NCBI GenBank assembly: GCA_021200315.1
Contig: JAJQGU010000026.1
Span: forward strand, 1-51,249
Length of the DNA: 51,249 nucleotides
Direction of reading: 5' to 3'
From: Akkermansiaceae bacterium
Lineage (GTDB): Bacteria > Verrucomicrobiota > Verrucomicrobiia > Verrucomicrobiales > Akkermansiaceae
Positions within the stretch are counted from its first letter, which is position 1; the number at the start of each line of letters is the position of its first letter. This document shows, piece by piece, positions 10,053-19,112 of the stretch. The notes beneath the pieces were generated by a model, which did no database searches, was not told the origin of the DNA, and was given only the letters and a program-made list of their open reading frames with translations. The translations under genes and the position numbers were made by a program.

Positions 10053-10086
10053 CCCCGCCGGGGCGGGCGACCCCGCCCCGACGGGG
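10053..10086 (+). terminator. Very stable dnaK-groES intergenic hairpin
   Basis: GGGGCGGG (10060-10067) pairs with CCCGCCCC (10072-10079) around a 4-nt loop; an outer CCCCG/CGGGG continues the stem with one mismatch. No T-run follows, so it is probably an attenuator or processing/stability element that sets groESL expression relative to dnaK, not a full terminator. Confidence 0.5.
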
Positions 10087-10120
10087 ACGGCAACATCCAA
10101 CCAAAAAACACATAGACATT

Positions 10121-10405
10121 ATGATTAAACCATTAGGACAACGCGTACTCCTCAGGAGAATCGAAGCTGAAGAAAAGACGGCCGGCGGCCTCTACCTGCC
10201 GGACACCGCCAAGGAAAAACCCCAGGAAGCCCTCGTGGTGGCTGTCGGCACCGGCGGCCGCGACGACCAGGGCAAGCTCATTGACTTCACCGTCAAGGAA
10301 AACGACCGTGTGCTCATTTCGAAGTACGGCGGCACCGAAGTGAAGATCGACGGGGTGGACTACCTCATCATCAACGAAAACGACATCCTCGGAGTCATCG
10401 CCTGA
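10121..10405 (+). CDS. groES: Co-chaperonin GroES
   Basis: Ten-kDa lid of the GroEL folding chamber, 94 aa. It begins [20 protein letters not shown] and contains the mobile loop ([16 protein letters not shown], residues about 20-35), VVAVGTGG and the final [15 protein letters not shown]. The frame is open upstream within dnaK, but this ATG matches the family start exactly. There is no SD: the leader is A-rich (CCAAAAAACACATAGACATT). It lies 80 nt after dnaK, beyond a strong hairpin, and 39 nt before groEL. Confidence 0.97.
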   Translation: MIKPLGQRVLLRRIEAEEKTAGGLYLPDTAKEKPQEALVVAVGTGGRDDQGKLIDFTVKENDRVLISKYGGTEVKIDGVDYLIINENDILGVIA

Positions 10406-10429
10406 TTTATTCGTTATCAACCCATTTAA

Positions 10430-12094
<1,665 letters not shown>

Positions 12095-12136
12095 TGAAAT
12101 CCCGACGCTCTGTTTGTTGAACCATGACGCACCCCG

Positions 12137-12165
12137 CCCCGCCTGCCCGGCGAGGCGGGGTTTTT
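12137..12165 (+). terminator. Intrinsic terminator after groEL
   Basis: CCCCGCCT (12137-12144) pairs perfectly with AGGCGGGG (12153-12160) across an 8-nt loop and is followed directly by TTTTT. It ends the chaperone operon. Confidence 0.88.
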
Positions 12166-12253
12166 CTCTTCCGGCGGGGCGGGGAGGGGAGAAAGAATGC
12201 CCGCCCGCGCCGTCCGCGGAATTCATGAGCTGACAAAAAAAGTAAAAAAAGCC

Positions 12254-12282
12254 TTGCCTGCCCGCGCAGGCGGTGATATACT
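12254..12282 (+). promoter_or_regulatory. Promoter of the candidate small RNA
   Basis: TTGCCT (12254-12259), exactly 17 bp, TATACT (12277-12282). It is one of the best sigma-70-type matches in the window and resembles the rpsL promoter (TTGCCA-N16-TATACT). Confidence 0.65.
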
Positions 12283-12288
12283 CTCCCC

Positions 12289-12365
12289 CGCCTCATTTCA
12301 TGAGGCTTCCTTTCATATTTTTTCTTTCCCCCCGGGTCGATTTTTTCGGCCCGGGGGCTTTTTTG
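12289..12365 (+). ncRNA. Candidate small RNA between groEL and the R-M system
   Basis: A strong promoter (12254-12282) is followed within about 80 nt by a strong intrinsic terminator: CCCCCCGGG (12328-12336) pairs with the CCCGGGGG arm ending near 12357, then a run of T at 12359-12364. Near the predicted 5' end a perfect 6-bp hairpin, CCTCAT-TTC-ATGAGG (12291-12305), precedes a single-stranded pyrimidine-rich stretch (12306-12327). There is no start codon with a usable frame. Hairpin, U-rich linker, terminator is a common layout of regulatory sRNAs. No known RNA family recognised; an aborted leader of the downstream methyltransferase gene is the alternative, though that start is more than 450 nt away. 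Confidence 0.5.
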
Positions 12366-12606
12366 CGGCGCGGGAGCGCCCCTGACTGCCCGGACCTGCG
12401 GCGGCGGACATCCCGATAGATGAGCACCGTCCGCGGCCGATGCCGCCCCTGCCGCATTATCCTCTCCGCCGCCATATTCCCGGCGCGGGCGCGGGTGTTC
12501 CCGCGGGCGAAATCCGCTCCGCGGATTGATACAGACCAGACGGAAGCTGAGGAGCCGCCCGGGGGGGAAACGCGTGCGCGGCGAATGTCCGTTCGGGGAG
12601 TGCAGC

Positions 12607-12625
12607 ATCGCATTTCGAATGCGAT
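12607..12625 (+). repeat. TTCGAA-centred dyad, copy 1
   Basis: ATCGCATTTCGAATGCGAT is a perfect 8-bp inverted repeat with a 3-nt centre. Its reverse complement recurs with one change at 12775-12793. The pair lies upstream of the R-M genes. Confidence 0.6.
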
Positions 12626-12774
12626 GTCAATGGAGTTTTTTTCTAAACCGCTTATTTTTCGAGGAAATGAGAAAGCCTCTCCGTGCGCTTCGCGGTAAGC
12701 GGAAGCCCGAACGCCGAAGGAGGAATCTCTGTCGTCCTTTCATAACCATTGAGCGGCAGAGCATCTGTACGAGC

Positions 12775-12793
12775 ATCGCTTTCGAAATGCGAT
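12775..12793 (-). repeat. TTCGAA-centred dyad, copy 2, next to the methyltransferase start
   Basis: The reverse complement of copy 1 with one mismatch, ending 27 nt before the methyltransferase ATG. This is where a repressor or the methyltransferase itself would bind to limit expression. No separate controller (C) gene is visible. Confidence 0.5.
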
Positions 12794-12820
12794 ACCCTGG
12801 CGGCGGAGGGTTCGATCGCG

Positions 12821-13885
12821 ATGGCCACGAAGTACAGGGCAATAGATTTGTTTGCCGGCATCGGCGGCATACGCATGGGCTTTGAGCAGGCTTTCCGGCG
12901 GGACTTGCGGACGGTGTTTGTTTCGGAATGGGACGTCTACGCGCAGAGAACCTATGCGGACAACTTCCCGGTGCGCGGCTCCATTGCGGGCGACATCACC
13001 CGGATTGACGAAAAGAGCATCCCAGAATTTGACATCTGCCTGGCGGGCTTTCCCTGCCAGGCATTCAGCCTGGCGGGGCGGCGCAGGGGATTCAGGGACG
13101 ATTACAAGGGAATGGCGCGCGGCACCCTCTTTTTTGATGTGGCCAGGATTTGCGCCTATCACCGGCCCAAGGTGATCTTCTGCGAGAATGTCAAAGGACT
13201 CGTCGGCCATGATCGCGGAAAGACATTCCGCGTCATCGCGGGAACCTTGGAGGAGATGGGCTACAGGGTATTTCACCGGGTGCTGAACTCCAAGGATTTC
13301 GGAGTGCCTCAAAACCGCGAGCGCATCTATCTGGCGGCCTTCCGTCAGGATGCGGCGCCGGCGGAATTCTCCTTCCCCGTTCCGGACAGGAAGACGGCGT
13401 GCCTGAAAGATATTCTGGAGGAAAACCCGGTTCCGCCGAAATATTATCTCAGCACGACATATTTGGAAACGCTCAGGCGGCACAAGATGAGGCACGAGGC
13501 GAAGGGAAACGGATTCGGCTATGTGATACGCCCCCTGGATTCCGTGGCGGGAGCCATTGTGTGCGGGGGGATGGGGCGCGAAAGGAACCTGGTCATTGAC
13601 GGCAGATTGGAGGATTTTACGCCGATGACGCACATCAAGGGAGAAATCAACCGCGAGGGCATCCGCAGGCTGACTCCCCGCGAATGGGCGCGCCTGCAGG
13701 GGTTCCCGGACAGCTACCTTCTGCGGCTGTCGGACACCCGGCTCTACAGACAATTGGGCAACAGCGTCACCGTCCCCGTCATCCGCGCCATTGCCGGGCA
13801 GATCAAGCGCACGCTGGAGACGACGCCATCGGGGGACGATCAGGATCGAAAGAAAGAGGAAAGGAAAGAGGGCGGGGGAGAATGA
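12821..13885 (+). CDS. DNA (cytosine-5-)-methyltransferase of an HpaII-type system
   Basis: Transfers a methyl group from AdoMet to C5 of cytosine and protects host DNA from the partner nuclease. All core motifs are present: I DLFAGIGGIRMGF (residues about 8-20), IV with catalytic Cys in GFPCQAFSLAG (near 80), VI ENVKGL, VIII QNRERIYL, IX RRLTPREWARLQGFPDSY and X QLGNSVTVPVI. The start ATG 12821 has a GGAGGG SD 10 nt upstream; a longer open frame upstream lacks support. Length is 354 aa, close to M.HpaII. Its stop overlaps the nuclease start (ATGA). Target CCGG is inferred from the partner, not seen. GC content and codon use look lower than in neighbouring housekeeping genes, consistent with transfer. 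Confidence 0.93.
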   Translation: MATKYRAIDLFAGIGGIRMGFEQAFRRDLRTVFVSEWDVYAQRTYADNFPVRGSIAGDITRIDEKSIPEFDICLAGFPCQAFSLAGRRRGFRDDYKGMARGTLFFDVARICAYHRPKVIFCENVKGLVGHDRGKTFRVIAGTLEEMGYRVFHRVLNSKDFGVPQNRERIYLAAFRQDAAPAEFSFPVPDRKTACLKDILEENPVPPKYYLSTTYLETLRRHKMRHEAKGNGFGYVIRPLDSVAGAIVCGGMGRERNLVIDGRLEDFTPMTHIKGEINREGIRRLTPREWARLQGFPDSYLLRLSDTRLYRQLGNSVTVPVIRAIAGQIKRTLETTPSGDDQDRKKEERKEGGGE

Positions 13886-14955
13886 ACAAGGGAGAATGGA
13901 GCGAGGCATACGTGTTCCTGCATTTGTTGGGAGAGCCTTTTCTGGAGCCGTGCGATGAGAATCTGGAGAAGAATCCCTGGGGACTGCGCCTGCCTGTTTC
14001 AGTGATACGGCGGGGAGAACACGTCGTCTGCACTTGGTTGGAAGATTCCCGCCGATGGCTGGTGGAAGGGGGCGGACGCGGGGATGTCGTTGTCGATGCC
14101 TCGGAAGGCGGAAAGGCGGCGGAAGCGCTGCTGTGTTTTTTGCTCTCTGACCGGTTCAGGCTGGAGAGCCCCTGCCCGCCGGCGGAGGAGTTTCTGAAAC
14201 GCCTGGGCGTCCCCGTCAAGGCGTGTTCGAAGGAAAAGAAAGACATTACCCTGACTCTTCGGGATATTCGCTCCGGCTCGCGCCGGAGCGTGACATGCGG
14301 ATTCAGCATCAAGTCCTATCTGGGGAGCCCGCCGACATTGTTCAACGCCGGCGGGGACAACACCAACCTCCTGTACAGGGTCGAAGGTCTCGCGGCGGCC
14401 GATGAACCGCCGGAGCGTCTGAACGGCGCCGGGAAAATAGGGCGCAGGATTTCGGCTATCCGGGAGAAGGGCGGGCGGCTGGTCTTTGAGAAGATGTGCG
14501 GCGAGGTGTTTGAGGCCAACCTGAAATATGTGGATACCCGCATGCCGCGGATTCTGGGGGAACTGCTGCTGATCAGCTACAGCATGGGGGGCGGGGCATC
14601 TGTGCAGCGGGCGGCGGAACTCTTGGCGGAGCAGGATCCGCTGAAACTGGGGAAGGGCTCCGGGGTCTACGGCTACAAGATCCGGAAAATGCTGGAGGCG
14701 GTCTCCCTGGGCATGACGCCCTCCACCCCTTGGAAAGGTACGGAGAACGCCAACGGCGGATTCATCATCGTGAAGAAGGACGGGGAGATTGTCTCCTATC
14801 ACTTGTACGACAGACCGGCGTTTCTGGATTATATCTTTCACAGCACTTATTTCGATCACCCCTCGCAAAAGCGGCATCAGTACGGCTCTTTCCGCCGGGA
14901 GGGGGAAACGCTCCGCATCAAGCTGGCGCTTCAGATCCGGTTCAAACCTCTTTAA
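13882..14955 (+). CDS. HpaII-family type II restriction endonuclease
   Basis: Recognised from the family N-terminus KGEWSEAYVFLHLLGE...DENLEKN and from SGSRRSVTCGFSIKSYLGSPPTLFNAGGDNTNLLYRV, which fits the conserved centre of the HpaII endonuclease family; near the end EIVSYHLYDRPAFLDYIF and the Arg/Lys-rich tail also fit. The length of 357 aa is that of HpaII. The known family cuts CCGG. The gene overlaps the methyltransferase stop by ATGA, with GGGGGAGA as SD, so the two are translationally coupled; nuclease after methylase is the usual safe order. Called from memory of the family, so a profile search would settle it. Confidence 0.8.
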   Translation: MNKGEWSEAYVFLHLLGEPFLEPCDENLEKNPWGLRLPVSVIRRGEHVVCTWLEDSRRWLVEGGGRGDVVVDASEGGKAAEALLCFLLSDRFRLESPCPPAEEFLKRLGVPVKACSKEKKDITLTLRDIRSGSRRSVTCGFSIKSYLGSPPTLFNAGGDNTNLLYRVEGLAAADEPPERLNGAGKIGRRISAIREKGGRLVFEKMCGEVFEANLKYVDTRMPRILGELLLISYSMGGGASVQRAAELLAEQDPLKLGKGSGVYGYKIRKMLEAVSLGMTPSTPWKGTENANGGFIIVKKDGEIVSYHLYDRPAFLDYIFHSTYFDHPSQKRHQYGSFRREGETLRIKLALQIRFKPL

Positions 14956-14981
14956 GTCCCTTTGAAGACGCGCATTTTCTC

Positions 14982-15461
14982 ATGGATACACTCTCGCCGG
15001 AACAGAGACATCGGAATATGGCCGCCATACGAAGCAGGGACACCAAGCCCGAGGTGGCCGTGCGCCGGCTCCTCTTTTCTCTGGGGTATCGGTTTCGGCT
15101 GCAGCGGAGGGATTTGCCGGGATGCCCGGATATTGTCCTGCCCCGCTACGAACTGGCCATCTTCGTGAACGGATGCTTCTGGCATCGGCACGAGGGATGC
15201 AGATACGCGAGCGTGCCCGCCACTCGGGAAGCGTTCTGGCGGGCGAAGTTCTTGGAGAATGCGGCGAGAGACCAGCGCAGCTATGCCCGCCTGAGAGATT
15301 TGGGGTGGAAGGTGATGGTCATCTGGAGCTGTGAGGTGAGGGAGATGGTCAGAACGCGCCGCATCCCGGGGCTCCCTCCCTGCGGCGAGCCCTCCGCGCC
15401 GCCGCTCGGTGCGGAATGCGGCGCACCCGGCGGCGTTTCGGAAAAGCCGGGACTCCCCTGA
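14982..15461 (+). CDS. vsr: Very-short-patch mismatch endonuclease Vsr
   Basis: Nicks 5' of the T in T:G mismatches left by deamination of 5-methylcytosine. The family pattern is clear: LSPEQRHRNMAAIRSRDTKPEVAVRRLLFSLGYRFRLQRRDLPGCPDIVLP, with the catalytic Asp in PDIVLP, then FVNGCFWHRHEGCRYA with Cys/His zinc ligands, and FWRAKFLENAARDQR. It has 159 aa; the last 25 or so residues are a Pro/Gly-rich extension beyond the core. It follows the nuclease gene by 26 nt. A Vsr-like protein is known to accompany HpaII, so the three genes form a complete module. Confidence 0.92.
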   Translation: MDTLSPEQRHRNMAAIRSRDTKPEVAVRRLLFSLGYRFRLQRRDLPGCPDIVLPRYELAIFVNGCFWHRHEGCRYASVPATREAFWRAKFLENAARDQRSYARLRDLGWKVMVIWSCEVREMVRTRRIPGLPPCGEPSAPPLGAECGAPGGVSEKPGLP

Positions 15462-15489
15462 GGCGAAGGAGAGAAGCCGCATGCATGGA

Positions 15490-15530
15490 GCGCCCGTTTT
15501 CCGGGAGCCGCCCGACCGGGAAAAAGGCGC
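15490..15530. terminator. Possible bidirectional terminator between vsr and the PEP-CTERM gene
   Basis: GCGCC and TTTTCC on the left pair with GGAAAA and GGCGC on the right, so the hairpin has T-rich arms on both strands between convergent genes. Stem continuity is imperfect. Confidence 0.4.
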
Positions 15531-15608
15531 GCCCCTCCGTACGAACGGAGAGAGCGTGCCCGAGATGAAAAAGACATGCGCTCGGCACTCCCGGAGGGAG
15601 CGGCGGGC

Positions 15609-16301
15609 TTATCGGCGGCGGCGGAGAGCCAGCGCACCCAGAGCGAGCAGCCCGAGCGTAGCCGTTGCCGGTTCCGGAACCGAGGAGCCCTTGAGCGCGA
15701 CGAAGCCGAAGCCGTCCTTCGAGTCGGTCGACGCCACGGTCACCGTCGCAGTATCTGTCAATGTGCCGGTGATCTGGACGAGAGTGGTGTAGCGTGCTCC
15801 CTCCGTGAAGGATTGCTCCGTGGAAAACCCATCGCCGTCGGCCGTGGCGTAGCTGATGGAGTATCCGTCGGCAAGCCCCGTGATGGAGAGATTGGTCAGA
15901 GTACCATTGTTTGACCCCACGGTAAGATAGAGCGTCACCGTATCTCCAGAGGTGTATTCCGTCGAATTCGCGAAGCTGAGCGTGAGCGTGGACTGGGTTC
16001 CGTTGCCGATGGCGCATACGCCGAGAAGAAGCGATGAGTCCAGGCTCAGGCCGAGGTCTGCGTTCATCGTGTTCAAGGCGCTCGTGTTGCTCCACGTTGC
16101 CCCGTCTGGCGTCATGAACCAATATATTCCGCTGGTGCTTCCGTTGGTCCTGGCGAGCGTGCCGGTTACATCTCCCAAAGTGAAGGAAACGTTTTCACTT
16201 TGGTTGTCATTGCTGGAGAACGAGTAATAAACGGACTCGCCCGCCTGTGCCGCGCCAAAGGCGAGGCCGGCGGCGCAGATCGCTGCAAATAATGTTTTCA
16301 T
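15609..16301 (-). CDS. PEP-CTERM sorting-domain exported protein
   Basis: A signal peptide (MKTLFAAICAAGLAFGAAQA) is followed by about 180 residues rich in Ser, Thr, Gly and Asn with beta-strand character. The C-terminus is a PEP-CTERM signal: VPEPAT, a hydrophobic stretch of about 14 residues, then RRRR, known to be processed by an exosortase and to place proteins on the cell surface or in matrix. Length is 230 aa from ATG 16301; an in-frame TTG three codons upstream is possible. No enzymatic domain seen. An AT-rich upstream region carries palindromic repeats at 16370 and 16557. The gene is convergent with vsr. Confidence 0.88.
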   Translation of the reverse strand: MKTLFAAICAAGLAFGAAQAGESVYYSFSSNDNQSENVSFTLGDVTGTLARTNGSTSGIYWFMTPDGATWSNTSALNTMNADLGLSLDSSLLLGVCAIGNGTQSTLTLSFANSTEYTSGDTVTLYLTVGSNNGTLTNLSITGLADGYSISYATADGDGFSTEQSFTEGARYTTLVQITGTLTDTATVTVASTDSKDGFGFVALKGSSVPEPATATLGLLALGALALRRRR

Positions 16302-16369
16302 GGTTTTCAATATAATGAATGAATTGCCCGATCCTGAAGGAGAATATTTCCCTTGGAAAGGGCAGACCC

Positions 16370-16393
16370 AAGCCTAGCGGATTTTGAATCCGC
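16370..16393 (+). repeat. REP-like palindrome, copy 2
   Basis: AAGCCTA followed by GCGGATTTTGAATCCGC. It lies 69 nt upstream of the PEP-CTERM start, the same placement as copy 1 before the lipoprotein gene, and forms an inverted pair with the identical copy at 16557-16580 across 163 AT-rich bases. Confidence 0.8.
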
Positions 16394-16550
16394 CATGCAG
16401 AAACGCCCCCTAAAATTCGCAAGCAATCCACTCTGAACACAACATTTCTTTCCCAAAATACATAACATCATTATATAAATTCAGGCCGAATTTCCGGAAA
16501 CGAAAACGAAGCCCAAGCAATTTTTCCTCAACAGAAATCGAATTTTCAGG

Positions 16551-16580
16551 TTGACAGCGGATTCAAAATCCGCTAGGCTT
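16551..16580 (+). promoter_or_regulatory. REP-like palindrome copy 3 forming the spacer of a promoter
   Basis: TTGACA (16551-16556), then the 17-nt palindrome GCGGATTCAAAATCCGC (16557-16573), then TAGGCT (16574-16579). The palindrome has exactly the length of a promoter spacer and its CTAGGC flank supplies the -10. It points at dnaN, 176 nt away. The repeat itself (16557-16580) is the exact reverse complement of copy 2. Copies 1 and 2 lack a good -35. Confidence 0.5.
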
Positions 16581-16703
16581 CGGGCGTCTGTTTGGGGCGG
16601 TTGCCCGGCAGAGGAATACGGGAGTTTCCTGCGCTGGTCGCTGTCGGGAGATGGGCGCGGCGGGTTCGGCCTTCCCGCGCATGCTGAATGTTGAATTTTG
16701 TCC

Positions 16704-16732
16704 TTGCTCCCGAGCGGGAAAATGAGTAGGAT
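16704..16732 (+). promoter_or_regulatory. Proximal promoter of dnaN
   Basis: TTGCTC (16704-16709), 17-bp spacer, TAGGAT (16727-16732). The leader would be about 17 nt. Confidence 0.55.
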
Positions 16733-16755
16733 GGCTCCGACAGAAAACTCTCCAC

Positions 16756-17844
16756 ATGAAATTTGCCCTTGCCAGACAAGTCTTCCTCGATGGGTTGAAC
16801 CAGGTTGTGAACATCGTCGCGTCGCGGCCCGCCATCCCGATTCTTTCGAATGTCATGCTCGAAGCCGGTGAGACGGGGCTTAAGATGGCGGCCACCAACA
16901 TGGATATGACCGTCGTCTCCACAGTGCCGGCCCGGACGCTGCAGCCGGGCTCCATTACCCTGCCGGCCAAGAAACTGCAGAGCATCATCCGCGAACTTCA
17001 GGATGGCGAGGTGCAGGTGGAGGTCAATAAGACGGTGGCGACCATCAAGTGCAACCGGGCGCAGTTCAAACTGCACGGACTGCCGCCGGACGACTTTCCG
17101 CATCTGCCCGTCTTCAAGGAAACGCGGGAGTTCAAAGTGCCCCAGGCCATGCTTTCCAATGCATTCCGCTGCACGGAATACGCCATGTCACTCGACAGCT
17201 CGCGCAACGTGCTCAACGGCATCTACACATCGTTCCGGGACGGCAAGCTGACGCTGGTGGCCACGGATGGGCGGCGTCTGGCTCTTTACGAGGACGAGCT
17301 GGAATTCCCCGAATCGCAGCAGACCGACGTGATTCTCCCCTGCAAGGCCGTGATGGAGATTCATCGCCTGCTGGGCGACGCGGGCGACGCGCATGTGACC
17401 ATCACCGAGACGCAGGCGGCGTTTGAGCTGGGCGACACCCTGCTCGTGACCAGGCTGACGGACGGCAACTATCCCAATTACCGCCAAGTGATCCCTTCGC
17501 GCTACAACGAGCGCGTCTCGCTGCCGACGGAGGAATTCCTCGAAATCGTGCGCCGCGTCTCGCTGCTTTCGTCGGAAAAGACGAACACGGTGCGCTTCCA
17601 TTTCACGGAGGGCAAGCTGACCGTCCTCTCCTCGACCACCGAGATCGGCGAGGCTCAGGAAGAGATGCCGCTGGACTACCAAGGGCGGGAGTTCATAATC
17701 ACCTTCAACGCCGATTTCATGATTGCTCCGCTGAAGGCCATCAGTGAGGAGACGGTCACGTTTGACCTCATCGACCAGTCGAGCCCGGGCGTGATGCGCG
17801 TGGCCGATAAATTCCTCTATGTGCTGATGCCGATGCACGGCTAG
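16756..17844 (+). CDS. dnaN: DNA polymerase III beta sliding clamp
   Basis: Ring-shaped processivity clamp that tethers the replicative polymerase. It begins MKFALARQVFLDGLNQVVNIV, has ASRPAIPILSNVML, the LVATDGRRLALYE block (residues about 163-175), RLTDGNYPNYRQVIP and the final VLMPMHG, closely matching the family C-terminus (MPMR/MPMH). The total of 362 aa is normal for three clamp domains. Unlike the common arrangement it is not next to dnaA; glf follows after 59 nt. Two promoter-like sequences lie upstream. Confidence 0.97.
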   Translation: MKFALARQVFLDGLNQVVNIVASRPAIPILSNVMLEAGETGLKMAATNMDMTVVSTVPARTLQPGSITLPAKKLQSIIRELQDGEVQVEVNKTVATIKCNRAQFKLHGLPPDDFPHLPVFKETREFKVPQAMLSNAFRCTEYAMSLDSSRNVLNGIYTSFRDGKLTLVATDGRRLALYEDELEFPESQQTDVILPCKAVMEIHRLLGDAGDAHVTITETQAAFELGDTLLVTRLTDGNYPNYRQVIPSRYNERVSLPTEEFLEIVRRVSLLSSEKTNTVRFHFTEGKLTVLSSTTEIGEAQEEMPLDYQGREFIITFNADFMIAPLKAISEETVTFDLIDQSSPGVMRVADKFLYVLMPMHG

Positions 17845-17903
17845 GGCGAGGGGCGCCGGAGAGGTGTGTGCGGCTCTGCGGATTTGACTCGCCACGGGAC
17901 GAA

Positions 17904-19064
17904 ATGAAGCGGGTTCTCATCACAGGCGCTGGGCTTGCCGGCAGTGTGCTGGCGCGTGCGCTCGCGGAGCGGGGAGTCGCTTCCTGGGTAATCGATCGGC
18001 GGCCTCATGCGGCGGGCATGTGCCATTCCGCGCGCGATGAGGAGACGGGCGTGATGGTGCATCGCTTCGGGCCTCATATTTTCCATACGAGCCATGAACG
18101 CGTGTGGGAATTCGTCAACCGCTTCGATGCCGTCTTCCCCTGTATTTCCAAATTTCGGGCGGTGAATCGGCACGGCGTCTTCTCGATGCCCATCAACCTG
18201 CACACAATCAACCAACTTTTCGGCAAGACAATGACGCCCGCCGAGGCGCGGGCTTTCATTGAGACGAAACAGGATCGCAGCATCGTCTCCCCGCGGAACG
18301 CCGAGGAACAGCTGCTCCGGTTTGTGGGACGCGAAATCTACGAGGCGTTCTTCGAGGGCTATACCACCAAGCAATGGGGCGTGCCGCCCTGCGGGCTGCC
18401 GGCTTCGATCGTCAAGCGGATTCCCGTACGCTTCACGTACGACGACAATTATTATTTTTCAAAATATCAAGGCTTCCCCATGTCCGGCTACACGGAGCTG
18501 ATCCGCCGGATGCTCGATCACGAGCTCATTTCCGTGAGTCTGCTGACCGCGTATGAGCACGCGATGGCTGCCGAATTCGAGCACGTCTTTTTTTCCGGGC
18601 CGCTCGACGAGTATTTTGCGTATGCCGAGGGACCCTTGGGCTATCGCACGGTGAACTTTCGCGCCGAGCGCGGCGAGGGGGATCTGCAGGGGGTGGGGTG
18701 CCTGAACTATACCGAGCTTTCCGTGCCCTTCACGCGCGGGCACGAGGACAAGTACTTCTCCCCGTGGGAAAGGCATGAGAAGTCTGTCGTGATGTACGAA
18801 TACAGCCGGGAGGCGGGGGTGGAGGACGACCGCTTTTACCCCAAGCGCATGGCTCGGGACATGGAGATACTCTCCCGTTATCTGGAGCGGGCGGAGAGGC
18901 TTGGGAATGTTTCCTTCATCGGCCGCCTGGGCTGCTACCGTTATCTGGACATGGACGAAGTGATCCGCCTCTCCTTGGAATACGCGGACAAATGGCTGGC
19001 ATGGCGGGAGGGGCGGGCGGCCTCCCCGGGAAGATTTGCCGTGTCCCCCGCAGACTCGGGATAG
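17904..19064 (+). CDS. glf: UDP-galactopyranose mutase
   Basis: FAD enzyme that converts UDP-galactopyranose to UDP-galactofuranose for cell-surface glycans. The N-terminus MKRVLITGAGLAGSVLARALAE is the dinucleotide-binding fold; HRFGPHIFHTSHERVWEFVNRF, EEQLLRFVGREIYEAFFEGYTTKQWG, RIPVRFTYDDNYYF and GYRTVNF are family marks. Length is 386 aa from ATG 17904, typical. It may share a transcript with dnaN (59-nt gap), an unusual pairing. The C-terminal 25 residues (Ser/Pro/Gly-rich) extend past the conserved end. Confidence 0.93.
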   Translation: MKRVLITGAGLAGSVLARALAERGVASWVIDRRPHAAGMCHSARDEETGVMVHRFGPHIFHTSHERVWEFVNRFDAVFPCISKFRAVNRHGVFSMPINLHTINQLFGKTMTPAEARAFIETKQDRSIVSPRNAEEQLLRFVGREIYEAFFEGYTTKQWGVPPCGLPASIVKRIPVRFTYDDNYYFSKYQGFPMSGYTELIRRMLDHELISVSLLTAYEHAMAAEFEHVFFSGPLDEYFAYAEGPLGYRTVNFRAERGEGDLQGVGCLNYTELSVPFTRGHEDKYFSPWERHEKSVVMYEYSREAGVEDDRFYPKRMARDMEILSRYLERAERLGNVSFIGRLGCYRYLDMDEVIRLSLEYADKWLAWREGRAASPGRFAVSPADSG

Positions 19065-19112
19065 AGACGCCTCTGCGGAGGGGGTGAAGGGGCTTTCCGC
19101 CTCCGGAGGACG

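Larger units (their letters stand above)
12366..12820. other. Non-coding stretch upstream of the R-M system
   Basis: I see no supported gene here. It holds three inverted repeats: AATCCGC-TCC-GCGGATT at 12511-12527, and the two TTCGAA-centred dyads at 12607-12625 and 12775-12793. An AT-rich tract lies near 12630-12665. No convincing -35/-10 pair for the methyltransferase could be placed. Confidence 0.5.

Noticed and set aside
12366..12748. Short frames between the candidate sRNA and the methyltransferase
   Set aside because: No SD, no promoter and unnatural composition; treated as non-coding.
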